Shown here piece after piece: positions 8,197-17,500 of a DNA stretch of 45,615 nucleotides. The DNA comes from Salinivirgaceae bacterium (GTDB taxonomy: Bacteria; Bacteroidota; Bacteroidia; Bacteroidales; SZUA-534). The number at the start of each line of letters is the position of its first letter. The stretch's first letter is position 1. A program made the position numbers and the translations under genes. Location: contig JAFZWI010000076.1 of NCBI GenBank assembly GCA_017617355.1, positions 1 to 45,615 on the forward strand, given 5' to 3'. The notes below the pieces were generated by a model. It did not search any database and was not told where the DNA came from. It worked only from the letters and a program-made list of their open reading frames with translations.

Positions 8197-9711
8197 CTAT
8201 TGATGTGCTTCTCGGAGCAAATCATTAACTGTCTTCACTGGGTTGAATGTGCTTGCAGGAACCTCAACAAACAAGGTAATCCAGTCGCTCATTGCGCCAT
8301 TCCACAAGCCTGGCAGCTCAAGGGCGCGCACCGTTTTGCCCTCGATGCTCTTACTGCTGATAAAGCCCGTCTGCTGGTCGACATAACGCGGAAGGTCGAA
8401 CTTGTTGCCTTTGTAATCAACCGTTGAACAAACCAAATCAACAGGGTTGAAATGTGTGGCTTGAGCCATTACATCTTTCTTATCGTCAGGTATTTGTGTA
8501 CTTTCAAGAATCTGCAGCTGCACCGAGCCGTCGACTCCTTTTACCCAGTATGGACCACCACCTGGTTCACCTTCATTGATAACCATTCCGCAAACACGAA
8601 TCGGGCGGTCAAGCTTTGCACGAAGGAAGTCAATCTTCTGATTATCAGAGAACAACGGATATTCAGCTGGTGGAAGGATTTGCAGTTTTGCCTTTACAAA
8701 CGATTCTATCTCCTGAATCAGCGCATCAGAAACGCCTTCGTCCATTTTGCGCAGATACTCATGAATCCGTGCCTGATTATGCAGCAACATTCCTGCAATA
8801 GCCTTCTTATATTGCACTGTATCAGCCTTTTTACGGTCTTGCACCACATTATCGATATTCTTCACAAAAATCAAATCGGCGTCAATCTGGCTCAGATTGG
8901 CTATCAGCGCGCCATGCCCACCCGGACGGAAAACCAACCCACCGTCAGGAGTGTGAACAGGATTATTATTTTCGTCAACAGCAACAGTGTCAGTTTCAGG
9001 CTTTTGCACACTGAACGACACTTCGTAATTGCAATTAAATTTCTTGCTATAGAACGACAACACTTCTTTCAACTTGTTCTCAAACAACTCCTTATGCGAT
9101 TCAGAAACTGTGAAATGCAAATAAGCGGTGCCGTTGGTTGAAGCGTATGAGGCAGCCTCAATCAGATGCTCCTCAAACGGTGTAATACAGCCATAATCGG
9201 TTCGGTGGAACTTCAACAATCCTTTTGGCAATTTACCGTAATTTAAACCTTCTTCAGTGAGAATAGCCTTGAGCAACTGACCTATCTGTTTGTTTTTCAA
9301 CAATTCTTCAATCGATGTACCGCGCTTTTTCAAAACATCTTGCAAATCGTCGTAGAAAGCAAACTTTGCGATATTGTTGCACAAATCAGCTATCGCGCTG
9401 TCGCTCATAGCCTTATCGTAATCTTGCGGACCTTTGTAAGAGTCCATTACCTCAAATAGTTTTTTGAACATACGCGAAGCCGCTCCTGAAGCCGGTACAA
9501 ATTTCACCTTCTTCGCCTTCGACGCCTCATACAATGTCACATAATCGAGTTTTCGGCCTTCCGACAAACATTTGATGCCATTCTTAGCCGTTGCCGGCGC
9601 GATAATTTGCAACGGCTTGAAACCTTTAACAAACTTTCTAACTTGTTCGTCCACATCACGCGACTCCAACCCGTGAGCCTTGATTGATGCTAATTCTTGT
9701 TGGTTATACAT
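8197..9711 (-). CDS. DUF4301 family protein, nucleotidyltransferase-like
   Basis: A 504-residue soluble protein matching the Bacteroidota DUF4301 family. The segment FVPASGAASRMFK (71-83) resembles the N-terminal nucleotide-binding signature of sugar-phosphate nucleotidyltransferases, where a Gly-rich loop ends in Arg and Lys. FRPGGHGALI (261-270) resembles the G-H/Q-G loop of UDP-sugar pyrophosphorylases. DADLIFVKNIDNV (277-289) could supply metal-binding acidic residues. These resemblances suggest a UTP-sugar pyrophosphorylase-like fold, but substrate and activity are not established and the reading is by motif only. It has its own well-formed promoter and terminator, so it is a single-gene unit. 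Confidence 0.78.
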   Translation of the reverse strand: MYNQQELASIKAHGLESRDVDEQVRKFVKGFKPLQIIAPATAKNGIKCLSEGRKLDYVTLYEASKAKKVKFVPASGAASRMFKKLFEVMDSYKGPQDYDKAMSDSAIADLCNNIAKFAFYDDLQDVLKKRGTSIEELLKNKQIGQLLKAILTEEGLNYGKLPKGLLKFHRTDYGCITPFEEHLIEAASYASTNGTAYLHFTVSESHKELFENKLKEVLSFYSKKFNCNYEVSFSVQKPETDTVAVDENNNPVHTPDGGLVFRPGGHGALIANLSQIDADLIFVKNIDNVVQDRKKADTVQYKKAIAGMLLHNQARIHEYLRKMDEGVSDALIQEIESFVKAKLQILPPAEYPLFSDNQKIDFLRAKLDRPIRVCGMVINEGEPGGGPYWVKGVDGSVQLQILESTQIPDDKKDVMAQATHFNPVDLVCSTVDYKGNKFDLPRYVDQQTGFISSKSIEGKTVRALELPGLWNGAMSDWITLFVEVPASTFNPVKTVNDLLREAHQ

Positions 9712-9750
9712 GGTACTATTTATTTATATGTTTATGCAAATCGCATATAC

Positions 9751-9780
9751 CAAAGTTAGTACACTATGCGAAAAAAGCAA
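9751..9780 (-). promoter_or_regulatory. Promoter of the DUF4301 gene
   Basis: On the minus strand TAACTTTG (9758 to 9751) matches TAnnTTTG exactly. A TTG (9780 to 9778) lies 19 bases upstream, the canonical Bacteroidota spacing. The start codon is about 40 bases downstream. This is one of the best-formed promoters in the window. Confidence 0.72.
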
Positions 9781-9788
9781 GAAAGATT

Positions 9789-11630
9789 TTACTCAATTTT
9801 ATCACCACGCAGAATTCGATATTGTTTCCGCGCCTCGGTCACAAAAATGCTACTGGCGTAGTCGGTTATCAGCTTCAAATAATGCTCCATGGCTTTTTCT
9901 GAATCGTTAAACTGATGCTGATAGATTGCCGCAAGCTGATAGTTGGCGTTATCGGCCAAAATATCGTCGGGATACTGCTGTGCCACAATTTGATAGGCCT
10001 CCACAGCCTCATTGTAAAGGTTTTTAAAACGATAGATTTCCCCTTTCAAATACCAAGCCTCGTCGGCTATCGGGGTGGCTGCATACATATTAATAATGGT
10101 ATCAATAGCGGCCAAAGCGGCAGTGTCATTATGCTGATAATGAAGAAGATTAGCTCTCGCGTAGATAAGCATTGCAGCGTCCGACTCATCATCCCAGCCA
10201 GTGTTGTCCTCAATAAGCACCGACAGCTGCGCCGCATCGTTGGCTGTGAGTTTCTCGGTGCTCGCCTTGAGCGCGTCGAGCTGTGCCTGCGCCCATGTGA
10301 AATTGCCAGTGAAATAGGCCAACCGGGCCTTTCGCAGCTTTGCCTCCGAACCGACTGGGCTATTGGCATTGTTCACCTCAACCCGTGCGTAGGTAAGCGT
10401 GGCGTCGGCGTAGTTTCCCTGCATCAGGTAAACATCGGCCAACTCAATGTCGATAGCGGCCAGTGTCTCTTTGTTGAGCGAACGCATTGTGCGGGCGTCC
10501 TCGAGCAAAAACTGAGCGTCGGCTGTTTTTCCAAGATATATCGACTTCAGCTTTGCCAAATCGCGAACCAAATCAATTGTTTCGTTGTTAATTCCCATAT
10601 CCTGAAGAGCATCGGTTATGGCCTGTTCAAGCCGTTCAAAATCAGACTGTTTGGTATCAATTTCAAGCTCGATGCGGCGATACATCACTTCAAGCATCTC
10701 TGTTTGCGCCACATGCGCATATTCTTGATTACCACCTTTTTGCACAACATATTGATAAGCGTCAATGGCTGTTTGGAAATCATTGTTTTCAGCCGCAACG
10801 CGCGCCAATGACACCACACGGTGTCCGTTCTCGTTAAGACGACGGTCGAGCGCCTGAGCCTGCGGCAGCGCAAGGTCGAATTTCTTGTCCTGAATATAAT
10901 TCCAGATGAGCAACTGGTTGTAAACCGTCAAATCGGGATTCTCGCGAGATTTTTGAAGCAACTTGCTGCACAACAAATCGTTAAGACTATCATCAACATC
11001 GTTGTAAATGGCCTGTTGCAGATAGTTCTGAACCTGTTGCAGATAGGCGTCGCTAACTTTCAACAGCTCAAGATACTCATCAATCATCTTCTCAAAATTG
11101 CGCTGATAATAAAACAATTGCGCCATTTCGATGCGAAAATCATAGCCTCCTTTTGTCAGTTTCCGGCCTTCAGCATAAACCGTCTCGGCATAGTTGTACA
11201 AACGATACTCGATAAAAGCCTGCGCAAGTTTCGTTATCTGTTGCACATCTGAGCTTAACTTCTTGATTGCCTGCTGATATATCTTATTAGCTTTGTCCTC
11301 ATTTCCTCGCAAACTTTGCAAATAACCCAAATCAACATTATAGCGCAGATTGGTTTTATTGCGCTGTATCTGGCTGTTAATAAGTGCTTCTGCGGCAGTA
11401 TAATCCGGTATCTTGAGGAGCGAGTTTAAATAATAATTGTAGTAATAATCGGTGCGCCCTTGCTGATACAGGCGCGCAAAGACATCGGCGGCCTTCTGAT
11501 AGTCGCCTTGCCGATAATACTGAAAACCAAGCTGACTATCAGACAGTTGACTATTGTTTTGATTCTGACAGAGTGAAGTGGAAAAGGCGAAAACGCTGCA
11601 TATCAGCAAAATCGCGCGAACATATTTCAT
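9789..11630 (-). CDS. Exported TPR-repeat protein
   Basis: A 613-residue protein with an N-terminal signal peptide (KYVRAILLICSVFAFSTSLC) and almost entirely alpha-helical tetratricopeptide-like repeats. TPR signatures recur, such as LGFQYYRQGDYQKAADVFARL near the N-terminus and EAWYLKGEIYRFKNLYNEAVEAY near the C-terminus. TPR arrays are protein-binding scaffolds. Export suggests a periplasmic or outer-membrane assembly role, but no partner is identifiable. The ATG at 11630 was preferred to the GTG at 11645, because it immediately precedes the signal peptide. It follows the DUF4293 gene by 31 bases on the same strand and is probably in one transcript with it. Confidence 0.8.
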   Translation of the reverse strand: MKYVRAILLICSVFAFSTSLCQNQNNSQLSDSQLGFQYYRQGDYQKAADVFARLYQQGRTDYYYNYYLNSLLKIPDYTAAEALINSQIQRNKTNLRYNVDLGYLQSLRGNEDKANKIYQQAIKKLSSDVQQITKLAQAFIEYRLYNYAETVYAEGRKLTKGGYDFRIEMAQLFYYQRNFEKMIDEYLELLKVSDAYLQQVQNYLQQAIYNDVDDSLNDLLCSKLLQKSRENPDLTVYNQLLIWNYIQDKKFDLALPQAQALDRRLNENGHRVVSLARVAAENNDFQTAIDAYQYVVQKGGNQEYAHVAQTEMLEVMYRRIELEIDTKQSDFERLEQAITDALQDMGINNETIDLVRDLAKLKSIYLGKTADAQFLLEDARTMRSLNKETLAAIDIELADVYLMQGNYADATLTYARVEVNNANSPVGSEAKLRKARLAYFTGNFTWAQAQLDALKASTEKLTANDAAQLSVLIEDNTGWDDESDAAMLIYARANLLHYQHNDTAALAAIDTIINMYAATPIADEAWYLKGEIYRFKNLYNEAVEAYQIVAQQYPDDILADNANYQLAAIYQHQFNDSEKAMEHYLKLITDYASSIFVTEARKQYRILRGDKIE

Positions 11631-11661
11631 AGAAACAACTTTCACACTATCAGCATTTACA

Positions 11662-12198
11662 TTAGCGAAGACGGTCGGCCGACTTCACCAAATCGTCATC
11701 TTTCTTAATTCCGCGATACGCCAACACCAATAATATAATATTGATGACCGGGAACACCATTGGCAATCGGAAATTGACGTTGAATGTCATTTCTGCGCCG
11801 CCCAAAGCTCTCGACAACCCAAAGAAATAAGCTATCATTGTCACTAAAATGACGATTTGCAAGTAGATAACCACCTTAGTTGTTTTCATTTGCAAAGTGC
11901 GGTTGTTATATTTGAAAAGAGCTATCAGACACAAAACAGCGGCTAACACCGTAATTGATGCAAGCGGCAGCATGGTGGTAACAGACAAGGACGGCATGCT
12001 AAAATCATTAACTCTAAAAGATAATGCAAACGGCAGCACGGTGGTAGCCGACGGCAATTCGACAGCCGGAGACAGATGACAGGCCGTGATTGTAAATAAC
12101 GTTCCGTTGACCGTCACTTCGGCATACGGGAAACAAAACAGGCATACCGCAAGCACTGCAGCCACAAACAGATAGACAGACTGAATTCGTTGTATCAT
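11662..12198 (-). CDS. DUF4293 family membrane protein
   Basis: A 178-residue integral membrane protein with four hydrophobic segments, roughly residues 7-27, 70-90, 103-123 and 140-160. The MIQRIQSVYLF start followed by the first helix, and the closing short cytoplasmic tail (KKDDDLVKSADRLR), are typical of the Bacteroidota DUF4293 family. No function is established for this family. The gene is first in a two-gene unit with the exported TPR protein. It is transcribed divergently from the NfeD/CPBP operon, from a 128-bp intergenic region. Confidence 0.82.
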   Translation of the reverse strand: MIQRIQSVYLFVAAVLAVCLFCFPYAEVTVNGTLFTITACHLSPAVELPSATTVLPFALSFRVNDFSMPSLSVTTMLPLASITVLAAVLCLIALFKYNNRTLQMKTTKVVIYLQIVILVTMIAYFFGLSRALGGAEMTFNVNFRLPMVFPVINIILLVLAYRGIKKDDDLVKSADRLR

Positions 12199-12299
12199 AA
12201 TAATTTAGATTTGATTTTTTCTTTATTATAGTTTTCGGTTTTCCCGATGCCAAAATAACTAAATTCACTTCACAACTTCTAATTACTCTCTCATTTTCT

Positions 12300-12307
12300 T
12301 ACATTTG
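12300..12307 (+). promoter_or_regulatory. Promoter -7 box for nfeD-CPBP operon
   Basis: TACATTTG matches TAnnTTTG and lies 19 bases before the ATG at 12327. No clear -33 TTTG is seen. The intergenic region also serves the divergent DUF4293 gene. Confidence 0.5.
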
Positions 12308-12326
12308 CATTGAAATATAAACGTTT

Positions 12327-13718
12327 ATGAAAAAGCTTCTGAATATCGTATTAATGCTTGTCTCACTCAATTTGACAGCGCAAACCATTGCTGATTCCGC
12401 TTCGTCATTGGTTATGCAAATTGAATTGAATGAGGAAGTTAACTCGTCGATGTGGATAAAAGTGCAGCGCGGATTTGAAAAAGCGCAAAGCGTCAGCACC
12501 GATATGATTCTACTTCATATAAACACATACGGCGGTGCGGTTGCCGATGCCGATTCAATCCGCACAAAGATTCTGAACAGCCCGATTCCTGTAGTGGCAT
12601 TTATCGACAATAATGCGGCGTCGGCTGGAGCGCTCATCGCCATTGCCTGCGACAAAATTTATATGCGGAAAAGTGCCAGCATTGGCGCAGCCACGGTTGT
12701 CAACCAAAGTGGTGAGGCTATGCCCGACAAGTACCAGAGCTATATGCGCGGCATTATGCGGGCCACAGCCGAAGCACACGGATGCGACACGCTGATTAAC
12801 GGCACCGACACCATATATAAATGGCGGCGCAACCCACAGATTGCCGAAGCTATGGTTGACCAAGACTTCTGCATCGACGGACTGATTGAAGCGGGCAAAG
12901 TACTGACATTCACCGCATCAGAGGCCATTGAACACGGTTTCTGTGAAGGCTTGGCAGAAAACATATCGGAAGTTCTCGAACATGAAGGTCGACCCAACGC
13001 CGTTATCACAGAATACCGGCCAACAGGGCTCGACAAAGCGCGAGGCTGGCTGATGAATCCGGCATTGCAAGGATTGCTCATTATGGCCATAATAGGCGGC
13101 ATATACTTCGAGATGCAGTCGCCTGGAATCGGCTTTCCGTCGGTGATTGCGGTCGCGGCAGCCATTCTCTATTTTGCGCCACTATACATTGAAGGACTTG
13201 CCGCACATTGGGAAATAGCACTTTTCGTTTTAGGCATAATACTGATAATCATTGAACTGTTCGCATTTCCCGGATTCGGTGTCTGCGGTATTTCGGGCAT
13301 TGCGCTTGCTGTAGCCGGACTCACAATGGCAATGGTCGGCAACTACGACGGCGATATGCCAGCCCTTAAACCTGATGATGTGCTGAAATCGCTTTTATTG
13401 GTAATTATATCATCGTCAGTATCAATAGGTTTGTGCTTGTGGATAAGTTCAAAATTCTACACCGCTACCATTTTCGGCAACCGCTTGTCGCTCACCGCAT
13501 CGCAAAAAACTGACGAGGGATTTGTTGGCGTACAAGCCGATTTAAAACAATACATTGGACGACAAGGCACGGCCGCCACAATTCTGCGCCCGTCAGGTAA
13601 AATAGAGATTGACGGGCATCTGTTCGACGCAAAATCGAACCACGGGTATATTGAAAAAGGCGAACAAGTGAAAATCACAAACTGCAGCTCCGCACAATTA
13701 TATGTTGAAAAAGTTTAG
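12327..13718 (+). CDS. NfeD-like membrane-bound ClpP-class serine protease
   Basis: A 463-residue protein of the long NfeD type. A signal peptide (to about residue 18) is followed by a ClpP-like serine protease domain in which DNNAASAGALIA holds the likely nucleophile Ser99. A Lys at about 135 (MPDKYQSYM) is a candidate general base, giving a Ser-Lys dyad. Several membrane helices (about 250-375) and a C-terminal OB-like NfeD domain (about 385-463) follow. Such proteases are thought to process membrane proteins, sometimes stomatin-type partners. No stomatin gene is adjacent here; instead a CPBP protease follows by 4 bases, making a two-protease operon. Confidence 0.88.
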   Translation: MKKLLNIVLMLVSLNLTAQTIADSASSLVMQIELNEEVNSSMWIKVQRGFEKAQSVSTDMILLHINTYGGAVADADSIRTKILNSPIPVVAFIDNNAASAGALIAIACDKIYMRKSASIGAATVVNQSGEAMPDKYQSYMRGIMRATAEAHGCDTLINGTDTIYKWRRNPQIAEAMVDQDFCIDGLIEAGKVLTFTASEAIEHGFCEGLAENISEVLEHEGRPNAVITEYRPTGLDKARGWLMNPALQGLLIMAIIGGIYFEMQSPGIGFPSVIAVAAAILYFAPLYIEGLAAHWEIALFVLGIILIIIELFAFPGFGVCGISGIALAVAGLTMAMVGNYDGDMPALKPDDVLKSLLLVIISSSVSIGLCLWISSKFYTATIFGNRLSLTASQKTDEGFVGVQADLKQYIGRQGTAATILRPSGKIEIDGHLFDAKSNHGYIEKGEQVKITNCSSAQLYVEKV

Positions 13719-13722
13719 CACA

Positions 13723-14541
13723 ATGGAAAATATTGAAAACAAAACAGATAATCCGTCAATAAGCATAGCTCAGGCATTTCTCATCATCGGTATTTTGTTT
13801 GCTGTGTCGTTGCCAGTATCATTGCTTCAAGTGGCTGTTTTACAGCAATTGCCGGGAGCCAAATCATGGATATTGCTATTCAGCTACATGCTACAATTTG
13901 GACTTGCACTGCTTATTAGTGTAAAGATTTTCAATATAAAGTATTTCGACACCAACAAATTCAAAATCAGCGTGTTGCTTTTATCATTAGTACTGATTTT
14001 CGCATTATCTCTAATTTCGGAGTCACTAGCGTCGCTGATACCGATGCCCGACTTTATTGCCGAACTGTTTAAAGACGCCATAACGCTTGATTTTGCAGGT
14101 TTTCTGACTGTTGGCATTGCAGCACCGATGCTTGAGGAATTACTATTCCGCGGTGTGATTTTAGCCGCACTCCTGCGTCGCTATTCTCCTACCAAGGCAA
14201 TTATTTGGTCGGCTGTCATCTTCGGCATAGCGCACCTCAACCCTTGGCAGTTTATTGCCGCATTTATAATTGGTTGCGCCATTGGCTGGCTGTTTTGGAA
14301 AACAGGAAGTATCTGGATTGGAATAATAATGCACTGCGCCAATAACTCTGCAAGTTTCCTGCTTGGCTATCTCACCGGCGACATCAACGCCTCAGTGACA
14401 GATATGTTCGGCGGCCCAATAACTCACGCTATCGTGCTGTTTGTTTGCGTATTAGCATCGTTTGGAATCTTCCAAATACTGAACAGGAAAATTTTCGGAA
14501 CATCAAAAGTTCCTGATGATGCTACTGCCGTAAAATTTTGA
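13723..14541 (+). CDS. CPBP family intramembrane metalloprotease-like protein
   Basis: A 272-residue membrane protein with about eight hydrophobic segments. It has the hallmarks of the CAAX-protease/bacteriocin-processing (CPBP, Abi) family: an EELLFRG motif (E138-E139, R143 in this numbering), FGIAHLNPWQF with a conserved His (about 170), and a third motif around IMHCANNS. Members are glutamate intramembrane proteases or self-immunity proteins. The start at 13723 lies 4 bases after the NfeD stop; the alternative start at 13702 would overlap it by 17 bases. Its 3' end overlaps the convergent CotH gene by 20 bp, with no terminator between. Confidence 0.88.
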   Translation: MENIENKTDNPSISIAQAFLIIGILFAVSLPVSLLQVAVLQQLPGAKSWILLFSYMLQFGLALLISVKIFNIKYFDTNKFKISVLLLSLVLIFALSLISESLASLIPMPDFIAELFKDAITLDFAGFLTVGIAAPMLEELLFRGVILAALLRRYSPTKAIIWSAVIFGIAHLNPWQFIAAFIIGCAIGWLFWKTGSIWIGIIMHCANNSASFLLGYLTGDINASVTDMFGGPITHAIVLFVCVLASFGIFQILNRKIFGTSKVPDDATAVKF

Positions 14542-17500
14542 TTATAATAGGATTACATCCGTCAATTGCTATTTTGGCAAAATACAAGCCGGGTTGCCAG
14601 TTAACGGCGCTTGTTATGTTCAAAAAGTGCTCGCCTTCAGCGTAAAAATTGCTGCCAAAATCGGCCAAAACCACCCCTTGTGCTGAGAAGACTTGAACAC
14701 GAGTGTTAGATGCAACCGCTTGATTCCAAACTATTTCAGCACTTTCGCAAAATGGATTAGGACGGCAGAAAGCAAAAGACTCCGGAACCTCGTGCTCCTC
14801 AACCACTCCAACCCGGAAACTGTCATCACTTATGCTAAAATCGTCGTGCGACGGACTGAACGAGCCATTTTCGGCACCAGGTGTGCCGTGCAAATCGTTG
14901 GCGTGCCAAAGGCGGCGGGCGGCATTGTCGGCAAACGGGTCAGTCAAGGCAAGTGTGTAACCATTGCCGTCAGCATTGGCCCACGTTTTGGTGTTGTATT
15001 CCACATCATCGACAAGATTCCACTCAGAGTCAAACAGTTGCACCTTATCATATCCGCTCAAACGGAATGCGAAATTTCCAATCACATTCTGCAGACCCGA
15101 ATTTAGACTAACCAACTTGATGCGGTTGGCGCACACAACCACGTAACCATATGGCGGAATGATAGTTCCGACAGGGATTGTGAAAGCTTCGTCAAGGTTT
15201 TCTCCTGCAAGTTTCCAGCCCGAAATGTTGATAGCCGCATCCGTGGTATTATAGAGTTCCACCCAGTCTTTGGTGTCGAAATCATCGGACGATTTAAAGT
15301 TTATCTCATTGATAACAACACTGTTATACATATCATTGGTCGGCTCAAAAACCGCCGTATAGCGCGATGCCTTGCTCAATGTAACCTTTATGCCGGCATG
15401 AGTGTCAACCGTTTGGTCATCACTATCGACCCAACGGACAAATTTGTAGCCAGGCCGCGCCACGGCTCTCAACGATACCGGCACTTTTGAAAAATAAGTT
15501 CCACTCCACGGAAAATTATTCAGTGTCAAAGAGTTCAGCTGTATGTAACCAGCTTTACTATCATTGGCGCCGAGTGTAATTTTCACATCTTTGCCAGCCG
15601 AAAAATGGTCGCGAATATGCTCTCGCAAATATGAAGGACGCTCCTCGGCAAATGTGCGCATACGTTCTACATTATTGTTCCAATTTCCAATGGCATGCCA
15701 ACGATTAATATGATATGCAATCTCATTAGAAATATTTTCTGACAAGCTATCTATCAACGAATTAACCACATCAGGGTGGAATTCATTGTTCAAACGGTCG
15801 GCAAAACGATTCACAAAGTTACGAGTGAATATTTCGCTCGCAGTAAGTTTGTTCAAGATGAAAGTTGGCCCCGCAGTATTATGCAGACACGAACCCAACA
15901 TATCTTCCTCATAGCCAGTGTCGGAATACAATCCGAAGCCGAAATCGGTGTCATAGGCTATCCAACGCCATCGACCACCGTCAACTTGTGGATGCCAAAA
16001 TTTGCAATTATTGCCAGGCCAGTCACCATTGTTGCAGTATATCTCAAGTACCATATACTCAATAAATTCGTCAAGATCCAACTGCGTTGCGACATACTCA
16101 TAATTGTCCACATTCGATATTGAATGTGATACCAAAAAACTCTTTATTGCATTGTAATGGCTATCGTCTCCATGGACCACAGTTCCACTAAGCTCTAGTA
16201 AATCAACCTCATCAGCATCAACCCAATTATAATTATTAGCCACATAGTGTTCATTGATTTTCTCACGCAAGTTAAGAATCCCCCAATACTCGCCATTCAG
16301 ATAGACTACTGACGGCTGATATGCTTGAATGTCAATATTATTATTTCGGACCAAACCTGTAATAAATGCGTCACGGAACATTGTGCTATACCAATCGTTA
16401 CCTGAATTTCGAAGCACAAACGATTTAAAGCTCGATATGTCCTTATTGCTGAACAGTTTACAATCAAATCTGTTTTTTCCATAGGCTTTACGCGCATGAA
16501 AGGCAAATGATTTTTGCGCATGAGCGCGACTCCATGCTCCGGCAATTTTAACACCGGCATCTTGGTCAATAATTTCTTCACCATTAGGGAAGAAACATTC
16601 AATATGCATCGGACGTTCCCAATCCTTATGGTAATTAGCGCCATAGTGAGGGTCCGCGCTTTCAGCATCAGGACCTTCCACATAAATGCCATAGTTATAG
16701 TCATATAGATTGTACGGGTCGGTAACCAGCGAGAAAACAGGCAGAGAGATTTCGTGGTCGGGAAATATGAATGAACGTGAGGCGGGTTGGCCTGGCAAAA
16801 GTGTGTCGCAGTATGAGATGGCTCGGATGACTGTTGTTTTTGAAATCTTCAATGGTGTTGCATAAAGTATTGATTCTTTGTTTGGTACACTGCCATCAAT
16901 GGTGTAATAGATTGGCGTTCCGGCGGCAGAAGTCATTGTCAGCGTTTGTTTCTCTATCTGCAAACCACCTGAGACAGAAAATGTTATGTCATTTTTCTGT
17001 GCTGTTGAGTACGATTTTGTTGTGTTGGCGCTGCCTGGTGTCGGTTCGGCGAAAAACACCCACTTGCTTGCACCGCCGGGCGACAGTCCTCGCGACACAT
17101 CGTTTGGCACAACAGTGCTATCGGTCTGATGCACAATCGCACCAGATGCGTTTGTAAGAAAAATAGGCTCGCCATCGGCTGAAATGTTGAAATTGGTGTG
17201 CAGATATTTGGTGTTGCTTACCGGTTTTAAACCGAGTAAATCGCTCAGTTTACGATTATCATTGACCGTTGAACCTGCCGTCAAAAACGGATAAAGCAAC
17301 AAATCGCTCGATGTTTCACTTATGTTATGAATCTGGATAGCCAAAACATTCTCGCCTTCAACAAGATATTTTAAATTAGCCGACAAATCGTAATGTAACA
17401 ACGGACTGCCGTTAGCAAGCAAGGGATTAACATAATTCGGCGTCACCTCATCGTACGGGGTGATTTTACCAACCTCGCCCAGATTCTCACGCGCAACCTC

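Noticed and set aside
9915..10811. Long opposite-strand reading frame inside the TPR gene
   Set aside because: It is a shadow of the TPR coding sequence, with no start context and no recognisable protein.
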